This document shows, piece after piece, positions 51,522-60,377 of a stretch of 64,000 nt of DNA. Each line of letters begins with the position of its first letter. Positions within the stretch are counted from its first letter, which is position 1. The translations under genes and the position numbers were made by a program. Source of the DNA: Gordonia malaquae NBRC 108250 (GTDB lineage Bacteria; Actinomycetota; Actinomycetes; Mycobacteriales; Mycobacteriaceae); the NCBI RefSeq assembly GCF_000344135.1, contig NZ_BAOP01000003.1, positions 1 through 64,000 of the forward strand, in the 5' to 3' direction. The notes under the pieces were generated by a model that saw only the letters and a program-made list of their open reading frames with translations, ran no database searches and was not told the origin of the DNA.

Positions 51522-52475
51522 ATGACCGGATCAGTGATGCTGCTCGATGGCGCCAGCCTGTGGTTTCGTTCCTTCTTCGCCCTCCCGGAGAAGATGACAT
51601 CGCCGGACGGGAGACCGGTCAACGCCGTGCGCGGGTTCGTCGACACGATCGCCGCCCTGGTCACCGATCATCGCCCCGACAGGCTCGTCGTGTGCCTCGA
51701 CCTCGATTGGCGCCCGTCGTTCCGCACTGATCTGATTCCCTCGTACAAGGAACATCGAGTCGCGACGGTCGGATCCGGGGACACGCCGGATGTCGAGGAA
51801 GTACCCGACACGTTGACGCCACAGGTCGACATGATCATGAACGTCCTCCGGTGTGCGGGCATCACGACGTCGGGAGCGGTCGGGTGTGAAGCCGACGACG
51901 TGATCGGAACGCTCGCCTTCGCAGAGGCCGAGGACGCCGTCCTCGTCGTCAGCGGGGACCGTGATCTCTTGCAGGTGGTGGCCGACGATCCGGTCCCGGT
52001 GCGTGTCCTCTACGTCGGACGCGGATTGCGCAATGCTGAGTTGATGGGACCGATCGAGGTCGCCGCGAAGTATGCGGTGCCGACCGAACGCGCGGGCACC
52101 GCATACGCTGAGATGTCGATTCTGCGTGGTGACCCGTCGGACGGGCTGCCAGGCGTTCCGGGAATCGGGGAGAAGACCGCCGCGAAGCTCATCACCGCGT
52201 TCGGCGACCTCGACGCTCTTGAAGCGGCCGCCTACCAGCCGGAGTCGACGATGGCGGCGCGGGCTCGCAATTCGATCCAGGACTCGAAGGACTATCTGCG
52301 TGCGGCGCGCACCGTGGTCGCTGTCCGAACCGACGCCGACACCGTGGAGAGCAGGCCCGACGATCGCCTTCCCACGCAACCTGACGATGCAGACGGATTG
52401 CGAGCCCTCGTCGAGGAGCTCGGGATCGACGCGAGCGTCGGCCGCCTCGCCAAAGCCCTGGAGTGGGACTTCTAG
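51522..52475 (+). CDS. 5'-3' exonuclease (FEN/PolA N-terminal-like)
   Basis: A 317-residue protein homologous to the 5'-nuclease domain of DNA polymerase I (Rv2090-like). [18 protein letters not shown] opens the PIN-like fold. [36 protein letters not shown] and [12 protein letters not shown] supply acidic metal ligands, and [19 protein letters not shown] the helix-hairpin-helix. It is a stand-alone flap nuclease that could process Okazaki fragments. ATG 51522 is preferred; AACAGT (51509-51514) ends 7 nt before it. It converges on the next gene with 1 bp between stops. Confidence 0.92.
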   Translation: MTGSVMLLDGASLWFRSFFALPEKMTSPDGRPVNAVRGFVDTIAALVTDHRPDRLVVCLDLDWRPSFRTDLIPSYKEHRVATVGSGDTPDVEEVPDTLTPQVDMIMNVLRCAGITTSGAVGCEADDVIGTLAFAEAEDAVLVVSGDRDLLQVVADDPVPVRVLYVGRGLRNAELMGPIEVAAKYAVPTERAGTAYAEMSILRGDPSDGLPGVPGIGEKTAAKLITAFGDLDALEAAAYQPESTMAARARNSIQDSKDYLRAARTVVAVRTDADTVESRPDDRLPTQPDDADGLRALVEELGIDASVGRLAKALEWDF

Positions 52476-52476
52476 C

Positions 52477-52884
52477 CTAGTCTCCTGCGAACATCGGCGC
52501 CGCACCCATCACTCGGGTCACCGTGACCTCGATGACCACGCGTCGGGGATTGGCGCGCGGCTTGCGGTAGCGCGCTTCGTATCGGTCCTCCGCGTCGCGT
52601 ACCGACGCCGAGTCGCGGAGCACTCGCGCGGGTCCTTCGAGCGTGAGCCACCGCGCACCGTCGACGTGGGTGAGTGCCGCGTACCGGCCGCGTTCAGCGT
52701 TCTTGACCTTCTGGTTGCCGTCGGACGTGATGACCCGCGCGACGCCCGCGTCGCGGTCGATGGTGAAGCCGACCGCGCACACGTGTGGAGTGCCGTCCGC
52801 ACGGGTCGTGGCAAGGCTGGCGAGTTGGTACTCCGCCAACAGTTCATCGGCTGCGGGACTCAGATCGGCGAGAGTACGGGGCAT
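52477..52884 (-). CDS. PPOX-class (F420-dependent) oxidoreductase
   Basis: A 135-residue split-barrel flavin/deazaflavin protein resembling Rv2074. LAEYQLASLATTRADGTPHVCAVGF is the first strand pair of the PPOX/FDOR fold. ARWLTLEGPARV and the dimer-forming C-terminal strands follow. Rv2074 reduces biliverdin with F420H2, so a similar activity is possible here, but the substrate is not determined. The gene is on the strand opposite to its neighbours and has no obvious operon partner. Confidence 0.85.
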   Translation of the reverse strand: MPRTLADLSPAADELLAEYQLASLATTRADGTPHVCAVGFTIDRDAGVARVITSDGNQKVKNAERGRYAALTHVDGARWLTLEGPARVLRDSASVRDAEDRYEARYRKPRANPRRVVIEVTVTRVMGAAPMFAGD

Positions 52885-52977
52885 AGATCGAGACTAGTGG
52901 CTCATCCTCCTGCTTCCTGAGCCGGTCAGACGCCGCCCGGCCGTCGCCCGGAGTGGACACGCTGGAATACTGCAGGG

Positions 52978-53727
52978 GTGGGAACCATTGTGCTCTTCGG
53001 CGGACGCAGTGAGATCGGCGTCGCCACCGCTGCCCGGCTCGCCTCCGGCAAACGTGTGGTCCTCGCGGCCAGACGCCCCGACGACCTGACCGTCGAGAGT
53101 CGAATCCTGCTGGCGGCGGGTGCCGACGACGTGCACACGATCGAGTTCGACGCCGATGACGTTTCCGGCCATTCCGCACTCGTCGAACGGATCGTCACAG
53201 ATCACGGGCCGATCGAGGCGGCGATCATCGCATTCGGCATTCTCGGCGACGCGGCGCGCGCCGAGAGGGACGTCGAACACGCACTGCAGATCGCTCACAC
53301 CGACTACTACGCACAGATCAGTGTCATCACACCGTTGGCCGTGGCACTTCGCCGACAGAAGTCCGGGACGATCATCGTCTACTCGTCGATCGCCGGCGTG
53401 CGGGTCCGCAAAGGCAACTACGTGTACGGCTCCACCAAGGCGGGCCTCGACGGGTTCGCTAGTGGACTGTCCGACGCCCTGCACGGGAGCGGTGTGCGAG
53501 TGCTCCTCGCCCGTCCAGGGTTTGTCGTCGGCGCCATGACCAAGGATCTGATGGAGTCCGGCGTCAAACCGGCACCCATGTCGTTGACGCCGGACGACGT
53601 GGCCGACGCGGTGGCAGTCGCGTACCGCAAGGGACGCCGCGAAGTGTGGATTCCACGCCGTCTGAGTCTCGTGGGCTTCGCCACGCGCTTCGTGCCTCGC
53701 GCGATCTGGCGGCGGATGCCGCGGTGA
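52978..53727 (+). CDS. Short-chain dehydrogenase/reductase (Rv2073c-like)
   Basis: A 249-residue SDR. IVLFGGRSEIGVATAARL is a variant NAD(P) motif, GGRSEIG instead of the usual GxxxGIG. VYSSIAG and YVYGSTKAG provide Ser and the Tyr-x-x-x-Lys active site. RPGFVVGAMT follows. It is close in style to DprE2 and Rv2073c; the substrate is unknown. AATACT (52966-52971) ends 6 nt before GTG 52978. The stop overlaps the cobL start (GTGA), placing it at the head of the cobLMK operon, though a corrin role is not evident. Confidence 0.85.
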   Translation: MGTIVLFGGRSEIGVATAARLASGKRVVLAARRPDDLTVESRILLAAGADDVHTIEFDADDVSGHSALVERIVTDHGPIEAAIIAFGILGDAARAERDVEHALQIAHTDYYAQISVITPLAVALRRQKSGTIIVYSSIAGVRVRKGNYVYGSTKAGLDGFASGLSDALHGSGVRVLLARPGFVVGAMTKDLMESGVKPAPMSLTPDDVADAVAVAYRKGRREVWIPRRLSLVGFATRFVPRAIWRRMPR

Positions 53728-54938
53728 CCGGACGCTTCGTGGTCGTCGGCATGGGCGCCGACGGGTGGGAGTCGTTGTCGTCGACTGCTCGGCGTTCGTT
53801 GGAGGCGGCCACCGACGTATACGGCTCGGCTCGTCAGCTCGACCTGCTGCCGGCCGATCTAACCGCGGTCCGGACCCCGTGGCGCAGTCCGATGTCCGAG
53901 CATCTCGCCTCGCTGGCCGCAACGATCGGCGGCGCCGACGTCGTCCACGTCCTTGCCAGCGGCGATCCGATGTTCCACGGCGTCGGGGCGTCGCTCGTAC
54001 GGCTTGTGGGGCCCGACAGGGTGACCGTGCATTCGTCGCCGTCGAGCGTGTCACTCGCCGCCGCCAGACTCGGCTGGGATCTCGCATCGACGATGGTCGT
54101 CAGTCTGGTGACGGCGCCGGTCGAGACGCTCGCGCTGAACTTCACGGACGGCGCACGTCTTCTTGTCCTCTCTCGTGACGGGTCCACGCCTGCACAGGTC
54201 GCCGAACTGCTCAGGTCTCTCGGCTTCGGCTCCTCCGAGATGACGGTCCTCGGCGATCTCGGCGGAGCCGCCGAACACGTCGTCACCGGCCGCGCCGACG
54301 TCTGGAACGACGGTGCGCCCGCTCTCAACGTCGTCGCCGTGGATTGTGTCGGACCGGCCGTCTCCCGGGCGCCGGGACTGCCCGACAGCCACTTCGCGAA
54401 CGACGGACAGCTCACGAAACAACCGATCCGTGCCCTCACGGTCAGTGCTCTCGCGCCCGCGGAGGGACGCCTCCTGTGGGACGTCGGCGCGGGGTCGGGG
54501 AGTATCGGCATCGAATGGCTGCGCCAGCTGCGTACGGGGCGAGTCGTCGCGTTCGAGTCGGACACCGACCGGGCCGCCGTCGCCACGGCGAACGCATGCA
54601 GGCACGGAGTCGGAGACCGTTACGAGATGCGAGGTGCAGCCCCCGCATCACTCGACGGCGCCCCCACGCCTGATGCCGTGTTCATCGGCGGCGGAATGAC
54701 TGCTGACGTCCTCGACGCCGCTTGGTCGGCGCTGTGCGTCGGCGGCCGCATCGTAGCCAACGCCGTCACCATCGAGACCGAACGACTCCTCGTGGAGGCG
54801 GCCGGTGCACGCGGTGGCGACCTGATCAGAGTGAGCGTCGAACGGGCCGCTCCGCTGGGGCGGTCGACCGCATGGCGCCCCGCACTCCCCATCGTCCAGT
54901 GGACGGCCGTCAAGGAATCAGGAGCCGGACTCTCGTGA
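53724..54938 (+). CDS. cobL: Precorrin-6Y C5,15-methyltransferase (decarboxylating) CobL
   Basis: A 404-residue bifunctional enzyme that methylates C5 and C15 and decarboxylates the ring C acetate of precorrin-6Y. The N-terminal CbiE half (FVVVGMGADGWESL) is followed by a linker near residue 200. The C-terminal CbiT half has LLWDVGAGSGSIGIEWLR, a SAM site of Rossmann type. GTG 53724 overlaps the SDR stop; the frame start at 53646 lies inside the SDR gene. It is coupled to cobM by another GTGA overlap. Confidence 0.95.
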   Translation: MTGRFVVVGMGADGWESLSSTARRSLEAATDVYGSARQLDLLPADLTAVRTPWRSPMSEHLASLAATIGGADVVHVLASGDPMFHGVGASLVRLVGPDRVTVHSSPSSVSLAAARLGWDLASTMVVSLVTAPVETLALNFTDGARLLVLSRDGSTPAQVAELLRSLGFGSSEMTVLGDLGGAAEHVVTGRADVWNDGAPALNVVAVDCVGPAVSRAPGLPDSHFANDGQLTKQPIRALTVSALAPAEGRLLWDVGAGSGSIGIEWLRQLRTGRVVAFESDTDRAAVATANACRHGVGDRYEMRGAAPASLDGAPTPDAVFIGGGMTADVLDAAWSALCVGGRIVANAVTIETERLLVEAAGARGGDLIRVSVERAAPLGRSTAWRPALPIVQWTAVKESGAGLS

Positions 54939-55702
54939 CCGTCTACTTCATCGGCGCAGGCCCCGGCGCTGCCGACCTCATCACCGTTCGCGGTGCGCAG
55001 CGCCTGGCCGAGTGCCGGACCTGCCTCTACGCTGGTTCCCTCGTTCCTGCGGAACTGCTCGAGCGTCTGCCCGCCGGTGCTGTCACGATCGACACGGCGA
55101 GGATGCCTTTGGACCGCATCGTCGCGGAGATCGCGAAGGCCCATGCCGCGGGACACGATGTCGCACGTCTGCATTCGGGTGATCTCTCCCTGTACTCGGC
55201 GATGACCGAACAACTGAGCCGTCTCCGCGCGCTCGACATCCCGTACGAACTCGTGCCGGGTGTGCCTGCGTTCGCAGCAGCAGCGGCCGCTATCGACGCC
55301 GAGTTGACCGTGCCCGGCGTCGGTCAGAGCCTTTTGATCACGCGAGTCTCGACCCTGTCGACCGACATGCCCCCGGGCGAGGACTTGGCGGCCCTCGGAC
55401 GCAGCGGCGTCACGCTCGCCCTCCACCTGGCGGCTCACCGCACCGAGCAGATCGTGGAGGCTCTCGCGGACAGTTATGGTTCGGACTGTCCGACGGCTAC
55501 TGTCGCCTTCGCCTCGCGCAGCGATCAGCTCGTGGTCCGTGCACCGCTCGCCGAGCTCCCTGCGGCGCTCGCAGCGGCCGGCATCACCAAGACGGCGGTG
55601 ATCTTCGTCGGACGTGCGCTCGACGGCGCCGCCCATCCAGACCTCGTCGACAGTTACCTGTATTCGCAGGCCCGCATGACCAAACTGCGCACCGATGGCT
55701 GA
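54935..55702 (+). CDS. cobM: Precorrin-4 C11-methyltransferase CobM
   Basis: A 255-residue tetrapyrrole methylase. VYFIGAGPGAADLITVRGAQ is the N-terminal SAM/tetrapyrrole motif. LHSGDLSLYSAM and ELVPGVPAFAAAAAA are the next family elements. It methylates C11 of precorrin-4 to give precorrin-5 in the aerobic pathway. GTG 54935 overlaps the cobL stop by 4 bp. The reading frame ends 8 bp inside cobK, so cobL-cobM-cobK form one operon. Confidence 0.95.
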   Translation: MTVYFIGAGPGAADLITVRGAQRLAECRTCLYAGSLVPAELLERLPAGAVTIDTARMPLDRIVAEIAKAHAAGHDVARLHSGDLSLYSAMTEQLSRLRALDIPYELVPGVPAFAAAAAAIDAELTVPGVGQSLLITRVSTLSTDMPPGEDLAALGRSGVTLALHLAAHRTEQIVEALADSYGSDCPTATVAFASRSDQLVVRAPLAELPAALAAAGITKTAVIFVGRALDGAAHPDLVDSYLYSQARMTKLRTDG

Positions 55703-56426
55703 CGTTCTGATCCTCGGCGGAACCGGTGAGGCTCGGGCTCTCGCGAAGACCCTCGTGGACAACGGTGTCGACGTCGTGAGTTCACTCGCAGGACGTGTCG
55801 CATCGCCGCGACTGCCCGTCGGCGCCGTGCGCATCGGCGGCTTCGGCGGACGGCGTGGCCTCGCGGAGTTCATGCGGGACAACGGCGTCCGTGCCGTGGT
55901 CGACGCGACGCACCCGTTCGCGGCGCGGATCACGCCCAATGCGCATGCGGCCGCTGCCGACGAGGGGGTGCCCCACCTTCGACTCACCCGACCCGAATGG
56001 GTCGAAGGGCCGGGCGACGTCTGGACGCGGGTCCCGACAATCGGTGCCGCCGCCGCTGCCGTGGGCGGGCGCCGCGTCTTCCTCACCACCGGACGTCAAG
56101 ACGTGTCGGCGTTCGCCGACGTCGCGGACTCGTGGTTTCTGATCCGGGTCGTCGATCCACCCGAGCGCACTCTGCCGCCACACCACGAGGTGCTGCGCTC
56201 GCGCGGCCCGTACACGCTGGACGGCGAACTCGACCTGATGCGTCGGCATCGGATCGAGGTCGTGGTCACGAAGAACAGCGGCGGATCATTGACCTCAGCG
56301 AAGCTGGCCGCCGCCCGCGAACTCGGACTGCCGGTGATCGTGGTCGATCGCCCAGCGGAATCTGACGGCATCCAGTGCGTCTCGACAGTCGACGAGGCCG
56401 TGGTGTGGCTGCAGGCTCAGCTGTAG
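55695..56426 (+). CDS. cobK: Precorrin-6A reductase CobK
   Basis: A 243-residue NADPH-dependent reductase of precorrin-6A. VLILGGTGEARALAKTL is the N-terminal Rossmann motif. VVDATHPFAARITPNA and FLTTGRQDVSAF are family signatures, and VVVTKNSGG lies near the C-terminus. It converges on cobIJ with the two genes overlapping by 10 bp at their 3' ends (56417-56426). The gene starts 8 bp before the cobM stop. Confidence 0.95.
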   Translation: MADVLILGGTGEARALAKTLVDNGVDVVSSLAGRVASPRLPVGAVRIGGFGGRRGLAEFMRDNGVRAVVDATHPFAARITPNAHAAAADEGVPHLRLTRPEWVEGPGDVWTRVPTIGAAAAAVGGRRVFLTTGRQDVSAFADVADSWFLIRVVDPPERTLPPHHEVLRSRGPYTLDGELDLMRRHRIEVVVTKNSGGSLTSAKLAAARELGLPVIVVDRPAESDGIQCVSTVDEAVVWLQAQL

Positions 56427-57904
56427 TGACGCGGTGTGAAGACCAGGTCGCCGGCTGATCGGGGCACCGCCGTCGTGGTTGAGGAACCGACGATCACCAA
56501 CGTCCGCATGTCGACGGTGGCAGGCTCGAAACCGGCAGCGGTGGTGACGGTGACCTTCTCGCCCGGTCCGCCGACGTCGCGCCCCTGAATGATCACCCGA
56601 TCGGCCGGAACCAACTCCGTCAGCAGTTCTTTCAAACGGACTATCTGCTCGGTCCGCTTCGACGACGCCGGGTTGTAGATCGCGACGGCGAGATCGGCGG
56701 CGATCGCGTGACGCAGACGGTTCTCGATGACGGCGTCCGGTTTGAGAAGGTTCGACAACGAGATGATTGCGAAGTCGTGACCGAGTGGAGCGCCGGCGGC
56801 GGCGGCGACCGCGTGAGCGGCGCTCACTCCCGGCACCACACGCACCGCGACGTCGTGCCACCGGGGCTCGGCAGCCACTTCGCTGACCGCCGAGGCCATC
56901 GCGAACACGCCCGGGTCACCGGACGACACGACGACCACGCGCGCGCCGCGGGCGGCGAGGTCGAGGGCGAACTCGGCCCTTTCGGCCTCCACCCGGTTGT
57001 CGCTGGCGTGCACCCGCTGACCCGGCCGAGGAGTGACCCTTCGGAGGTACGTCGTGTACCCGACCAGGTCGGTGGCTGCGGCGATCTCTGCGGCGACCTG
57101 CGGTGTGGTCTGTTCGACGGGCCCCGGGCCGAGTCCCACCACGACGACTTCACCCGCAGACGCATCCGACTGTCCCGCGTAGGGGTTGTTGCGTCCACCC
57201 GGAACGACGATGAGCGAGAAGTACGGGACGGACTCGGGATCGACGTCGACCACACGCTCGACTCGCTGTCGATCGGTCGACGCACGCTCGACATACCATG
57301 CCTCGTCGAGCCTGCCTGCCGACTCGAGAGCATCACGGACCTTCACGAAGGTGCGACCCAACTTCATGATCGCCAGCGCCTTGCCCGACCGCATGTGCGC
57401 GATCAGTTCACCCGGTTCCGCGGTACCGGGGAGCACGGTGAGCGTCTCCTCGCCCTCCACAAGCGGGATTCCGACCGCCGCCGACGCCGCACTCACCGAC
57501 GTGACGCCCGGAATGATCTCGGCGTCGAATCGGTCGACGAGCCGTTTGTGCATGTGCATGTACGAACTGAAGAACAGCGGATCACCCTCGGCGAGAACCA
57601 CGACGGTCCGCCCGGCGTCGAGGTGCGCGGCCAGACGCGCCGCGCTCTCGGTGTAGAAGTCGGCCATCGCACCGGCGTATCCGCCGGGATGATCGGTGGT
57701 CTCGACGGTGAGCGGGTACATGAGACGCTCGTGGATCTGGCCTTCGCGCAAATACGGCTGAGCTACCGAGAGCGCGATCGAGTTCCCGTGCCGCGCACAG
57801 TGGAACGCGATGACGTCCGCATCGCCGATGACTCGCGCGGCCTTGACCGTCACGAGTTCGGAGTCGCCGGGACCGAGTCCGACACCCCACAGCTTGCCGT
57901 TCAT
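56417..57904 (-). CDS. cobIJ: Fused precorrin-2 C20- / precorrin-3B C17-methyltransferase CobIJ
   Basis: A 495-residue fusion of two tetrapyrrole methylases. The CobI half begins LWGVGLGPGDSELVTVKAAR, has LAEGDPLFFSSYMHMH and ends near residue 235. The CobJ half begins VVVVGLGPGPVEQTT, with VSSGDPGVFAMAS and VYNPASSKR-like AIYNPASSKR. This fused form is typical of mycobacteria. ATG 57904 has AAGGG 7 nt upstream; ATG 57919 overlaps the cobH stop (ATGA) and is nearly as good. It is co-transcribed with cobH and convergent with cobK. Confidence 0.95.
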   Translation of the reverse strand: MNGKLWGVGLGPGDSELVTVKAARVIGDADVIAFHCARHGNSIALSVAQPYLREGQIHERLMYPLTVETTDHPGGYAGAMADFYTESAARLAAHLDAGRTVVVLAEGDPLFFSSYMHMHKRLVDRFDAEIIPGVTSVSAASAAVGIPLVEGEETLTVLPGTAEPGELIAHMRSGKALAIMKLGRTFVKVRDALESAGRLDEAWYVERASTDRQRVERVVDVDPESVPYFSLIVVPGGRNNPYAGQSDASAGEVVVVGLGPGPVEQTTPQVAAEIAAATDLVGYTTYLRRVTPRPGQRVHASDNRVEAERAEFALDLAARGARVVVVSSGDPGVFAMASAVSEVAAEPRWHDVAVRVVPGVSAAHAVAAAAGAPLGHDFAIISLSNLLKPDAVIENRLRHAIAADLAVAIYNPASSKRTEQIVRLKELLTELVPADRVIIQGRDVGGPGEKVTVTTAAGFEPATVDMRTLVIVGSSTTTAVPRSAGDLVFTPRHYS

Positions 57905-57915
57905 TCGACTGCCCT

Positions 57916-58539
57916 TCATTCGACGGGGCTCGCGAGTGCGTTGAGAGCGGCCGCGGTGATCGCCGACCCGCCGCGTCGGCCGGTCACGGTGATGAACTCG
58001 AGATCCGCGCGGGCGGCGAGCGCTGCGCACGATTCGGCGGCCCCGATGAATCCGACCGGTGCACCGATGATCGCCGCCGGTCGCGGCCAACCGTCGTCGA
58101 TCAGGTCGAGCAGCGCGAACAGGGCAGTGGGCGCGTTCCCGATCGCCACGACAGACCGCTCGAGGTCGTCGCGCCAGAACTCGAGCGCCGCCGCCGTGCG
58201 AGTGTTCCCGATCCGTTCCGCGATGTCAGAGATTCCGGGTTCACGCAGGTGGCAACGCACATCGTTGTCGGCAGGCAGTCGGAGGCGGGTGACGCCGGAC
58301 GCGACCATGTTCGTGTCGCACAGGATCGGTCCGCCTGCTTCGAGTGCGCCGCGTGCGGCGGCGACAACACCGGGGGAGAAGGCCACGTCAGCTGCGAGGT
58401 CTATCTGTCCCGACGCATGGATCATGCGTACGACAACTGGTTCGAGGTCCGCGGGGAAGCGGGCCAGATCCGACTCCGCGCGGATCGTTGCGAATGACTG
58501 GCGATAGATCTCCGCGCCGTCTCGGATGTAGTCGGTCAT
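57916..58539 (-). CDS. cobH: Precorrin-8X methylmutase CobH
   Basis: A 207-residue enzyme that moves the C11 methyl to C12, making hydrogenobyrinate. VVVRMIHASGQ contains the catalytic His41. ILCDTNMVASGV and APVGFIGAAESC are family motifs that line the corrin site. The N-terminus MTDYIRDGAEIYRQSF is normal for the family, so ATG 58539 is used rather than the frame start at 58650. TAGTGT (58550-58555, minus strand) lies 10 nt upstream. cobIJ overlaps the stop. Confidence 0.95.
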   Translation of the reverse strand: MTDYIRDGAEIYRQSFATIRAESDLARFPADLEPVVVRMIHASGQIDLAADVAFSPGVVAAARGALEAGGPILCDTNMVASGVTRLRLPADNDVRCHLREPGISDIAERIGNTRTAAALEFWRDDLERSVVAIGNAPTALFALLDLIDDGWPRPAAIIGAPVGFIGAAESCAALAARADLEFITVTGRRGGSAITAAALNALASPVE

Positions 58540-58609
58540 AGTGCGTTCGACACTACTGAGTGCCCGCACACGGCCACTGCCGTGGGTACACGGGTTGCGT
58601 GCGGCGGAA

Positions 58610-59110
58610 TCAGGTCGGCCCTGGCGCCGAGGCGCGGGGCGCGGTGTCACCTGCGTCCACGGCCGTGCCGACCTCGTCGATCGCCTGCCGAATCATTCGA
58701 CCGTACCCGTCTGATCCGAGTTCAGGCGACGCTGCGCGCGCCGCCGCCAGGTGTTCGCGGGCGGCGTCGAACGAGCCCAGACGCCGGAAGTCGTCGGCCA
58801 GATTGAGGTGGAGCGAGGGGTAGAAACCCGCGACCGTGACACCGTTCGCGTGTTCGGCGACTCGTTCGTCGGTCAGGGCGTCCGCCGCGTCGAGCGCCCG
58901 AACGTTCCACACGAGTGATTGCGCGGGATCGGTGTACAAGTCGGCGAGATAGTGCGCGAGGGTGCACCTGTGGAGTGCGTCGCCGCCGGGACCGGTCGCA
59001 GCCCAGACGGTCAGGAGATCGGTGCGTGCACCGGCGACGTCTCCGGTGCGTCCACGCATCACTGCGTCGGACATCGCGGCCATCGTGCGGTCTGTTTCGG
59101 GAGTTGTCAT
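58610..59110 (-). CDS. Helical-repeat (TPR-like) hypothetical protein
   Basis: A 166-residue soluble protein built of amphipathic helix pairs (AGARTDLLTVWAAT, ALHRCTLAHYLADLY, YPSLHLNLADDFRRLGSFDAAREHLAAARAA). The pattern suggests tetratricopeptide-like repeats, and FDAAREHLAAAR matches the TPR B-helix style. It starts 11 bp after the MerR-clamp gene on the same strand, so the two are probably co-transcribed and may act together. No enzyme motif is seen. Confidence 0.7.
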   Translation of the reverse strand: MTTPETDRTMAAMSDAVMRGRTGDVAGARTDLLTVWAATGPGGDALHRCTLAHYLADLYTDPAQSLVWNVRALDAADALTDERVAEHANGVTVAGFYPSLHLNLADDFRRLGSFDAAREHLAAARAASPELGSDGYGRMIRQAIDEVGTAVDAGDTAPRASAPGPT

Positions 59111-59121
59111 CGGAGGTCCTG

Positions 59122-60207
59122 TCAGTGGGGACGGGTTGAGCCGTCGACGGGCGGCCGCGTGGGCATCACGAGGGCGGTCAGGTCACCGCCGTCCGCGGAT
59201 CGGATGGTGGCAGGCATGTCCGGGCCGCGAAGATCGATCAGCACGTCGGCTCCGATCGCCGAGCTCACGGCCGGGTACAGAGTTCTCAGTTCGAACCAGA
59301 CGTCGGTCGGGTCGCCGTCGACGGTCGCGTCGATCGTCGTGGTGTTCCCCGATCCGCCCAACTCGACACCGGCCCGGCCGACCCGTACCGCGACGACGTC
59401 TGCCGACGTCGTTTCCAGAGCGCGACGGATCGCCGACGTGCCGACGGCGACCCGAGTGGTGACGGCGGGGAGTGCGTCCAGCATGGCGCGATGATCGGGA
59501 AACGGTTCGTCGATCAGGCGGCATCGACGGTCGATTCCGCCGTTCGACGTGATGCGCATGTCGCGCAGTCCTACTTCGATGTGCGCCCGAGGAGACCGGC
59601 GGAGGTCGGCCAGGCACAGCCGGAGGTCATCGCCGTCGACGGTGACGGACCATTCGACAGCCGTCGGGTCCAGCGTGGGCAGCGTTCTTGTCGCCAGTCG
59701 ATATCGATCCGTCGCGGTGATGGTGACTCCGGTGGACTCGGCATCGAACCGTACGCCGGCGAGGGCCCGGAGAAGCCCGCCGCTCGCGGCGGCCGTGAGT
59801 ACCTGATCGATCGCCGCAGCGGTCACCGGCCCGTTGACGGTGAGCGCCATCGATGAGGTCTGTCGGACATGGTGGCCGAGATCGGCTTTGATCTCCTCGG
59901 CATGCGCGGCCGCTGCGCGAGCGGCATTCACAACGTGGTCGATGTGGTCGTCGACGAGCCGCGCCGCGTGCTCCGGCCCGGCGTCGAGTACGTCGGCGAC
60001 GGCCGACAGCGGCATGTCGACGTCCCGGAGGCGGCGGACCAGTTGTGCGCGATCCACCTGCTCGAGCGCGTAGAAGCGGTATCCAGAGGAGGGATCTGTC
60101 CTCGCGGGGACAAGCAGGCCGGCGTCTGCGTAGAAGCGCAATGCGCTCGCGGTCAGGCCGGTTCGTCGAGCGAAGGCGCCGATCGCCATGAGTTCGGAAT
60201 CGTCCAC
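59122..60207 (-). CDS. MerR-type regulator fused to DNA sliding-clamp-like domains
   Basis: A protein of about 361 residues. Residues 8-75 form a MerR winged helix (AIGAFARRTGLTASALRFYA, then GYRFYALEQVDRAQLVRRLR) with a helix to about 115. Residues 120-361 resemble two of the three domains of the DnaN sliding clamp: ATDRYRLATR (165-174), a FPDHR element (236-240) and the C-terminal VMPTR (347-351). The MerR part thus takes the place of clamp domain 1. GTG 60207 is chosen; ATG 60189 begins 6 residues later. The family is known from genome annotation as a MerR/beta-subunit-like protein, but I know of no defined role. Confidence 0.82.
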   Translation of the reverse strand: MDDSELMAIGAFARRTGLTASALRFYADAGLLVPARTDPSSGYRFYALEQVDRAQLVRRLRDVDMPLSAVADVLDAGPEHAARLVDDHIDHVVNAARAAAAHAEEIKADLGHHVRQTSSMALTVNGPVTAAAIDQVLTAAASGGLLRALAGVRFDAESTGVTITATDRYRLATRTLPTLDPTAVEWSVTVDGDDLRLCLADLRRSPRAHIEVGLRDMRITSNGGIDRRCRLIDEPFPDHRAMLDALPAVTTRVAVGTSAIRRALETTSADVVAVRVGRAGVELGGSGNTTTIDATVDGDPTDVWFELRTLYPAVSSAIGADVLIDLRGPDMPATIRSADGGDLTALVMPTRPPVDGSTRPH

Positions 60208-60319
60208 GCGCCCATCTTCAAGCCTCAACCCACCTGAAGGTCGACACCATCCCCTTATTCGGGCGACGTTCACCGCGAGAGCAGTGGCACAGCAGTCGCA
60301 GATTCGGTCAGAAAGTCTA

Positions 60320-60363
60320 TTGACCGCACCGAAATGTCAGATTATAATCGAATGTACGTTCGA
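60320..60363 (+). promoter_or_regulatory. Strong promoter with SOS (LexA) box before the HNH gene
   Basis: TTGACC (60320-60325), a 17-bp spacer and a perfect TATAAT (60343-60348) form a near-consensus promoter. Directly behind it, TCGAATGTACGTTCGA (60348-60363) matches the mycobacterial SOS box TCGAAC-N4-GTTCGA with one mismatch. A LexA dimer here would cover the transcription start and repress until DNA damage. Confidence 0.75.
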
Positions 60364-60377
60364 ATCAGGGGGTTGAT

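Noticed and set aside
56417..56426. Frameshift or truncation at the cobK/cobIJ junction
   Set aside because: The overlap is a simple 10-bp convergent overlap; both proteins have normal length and C-termini.
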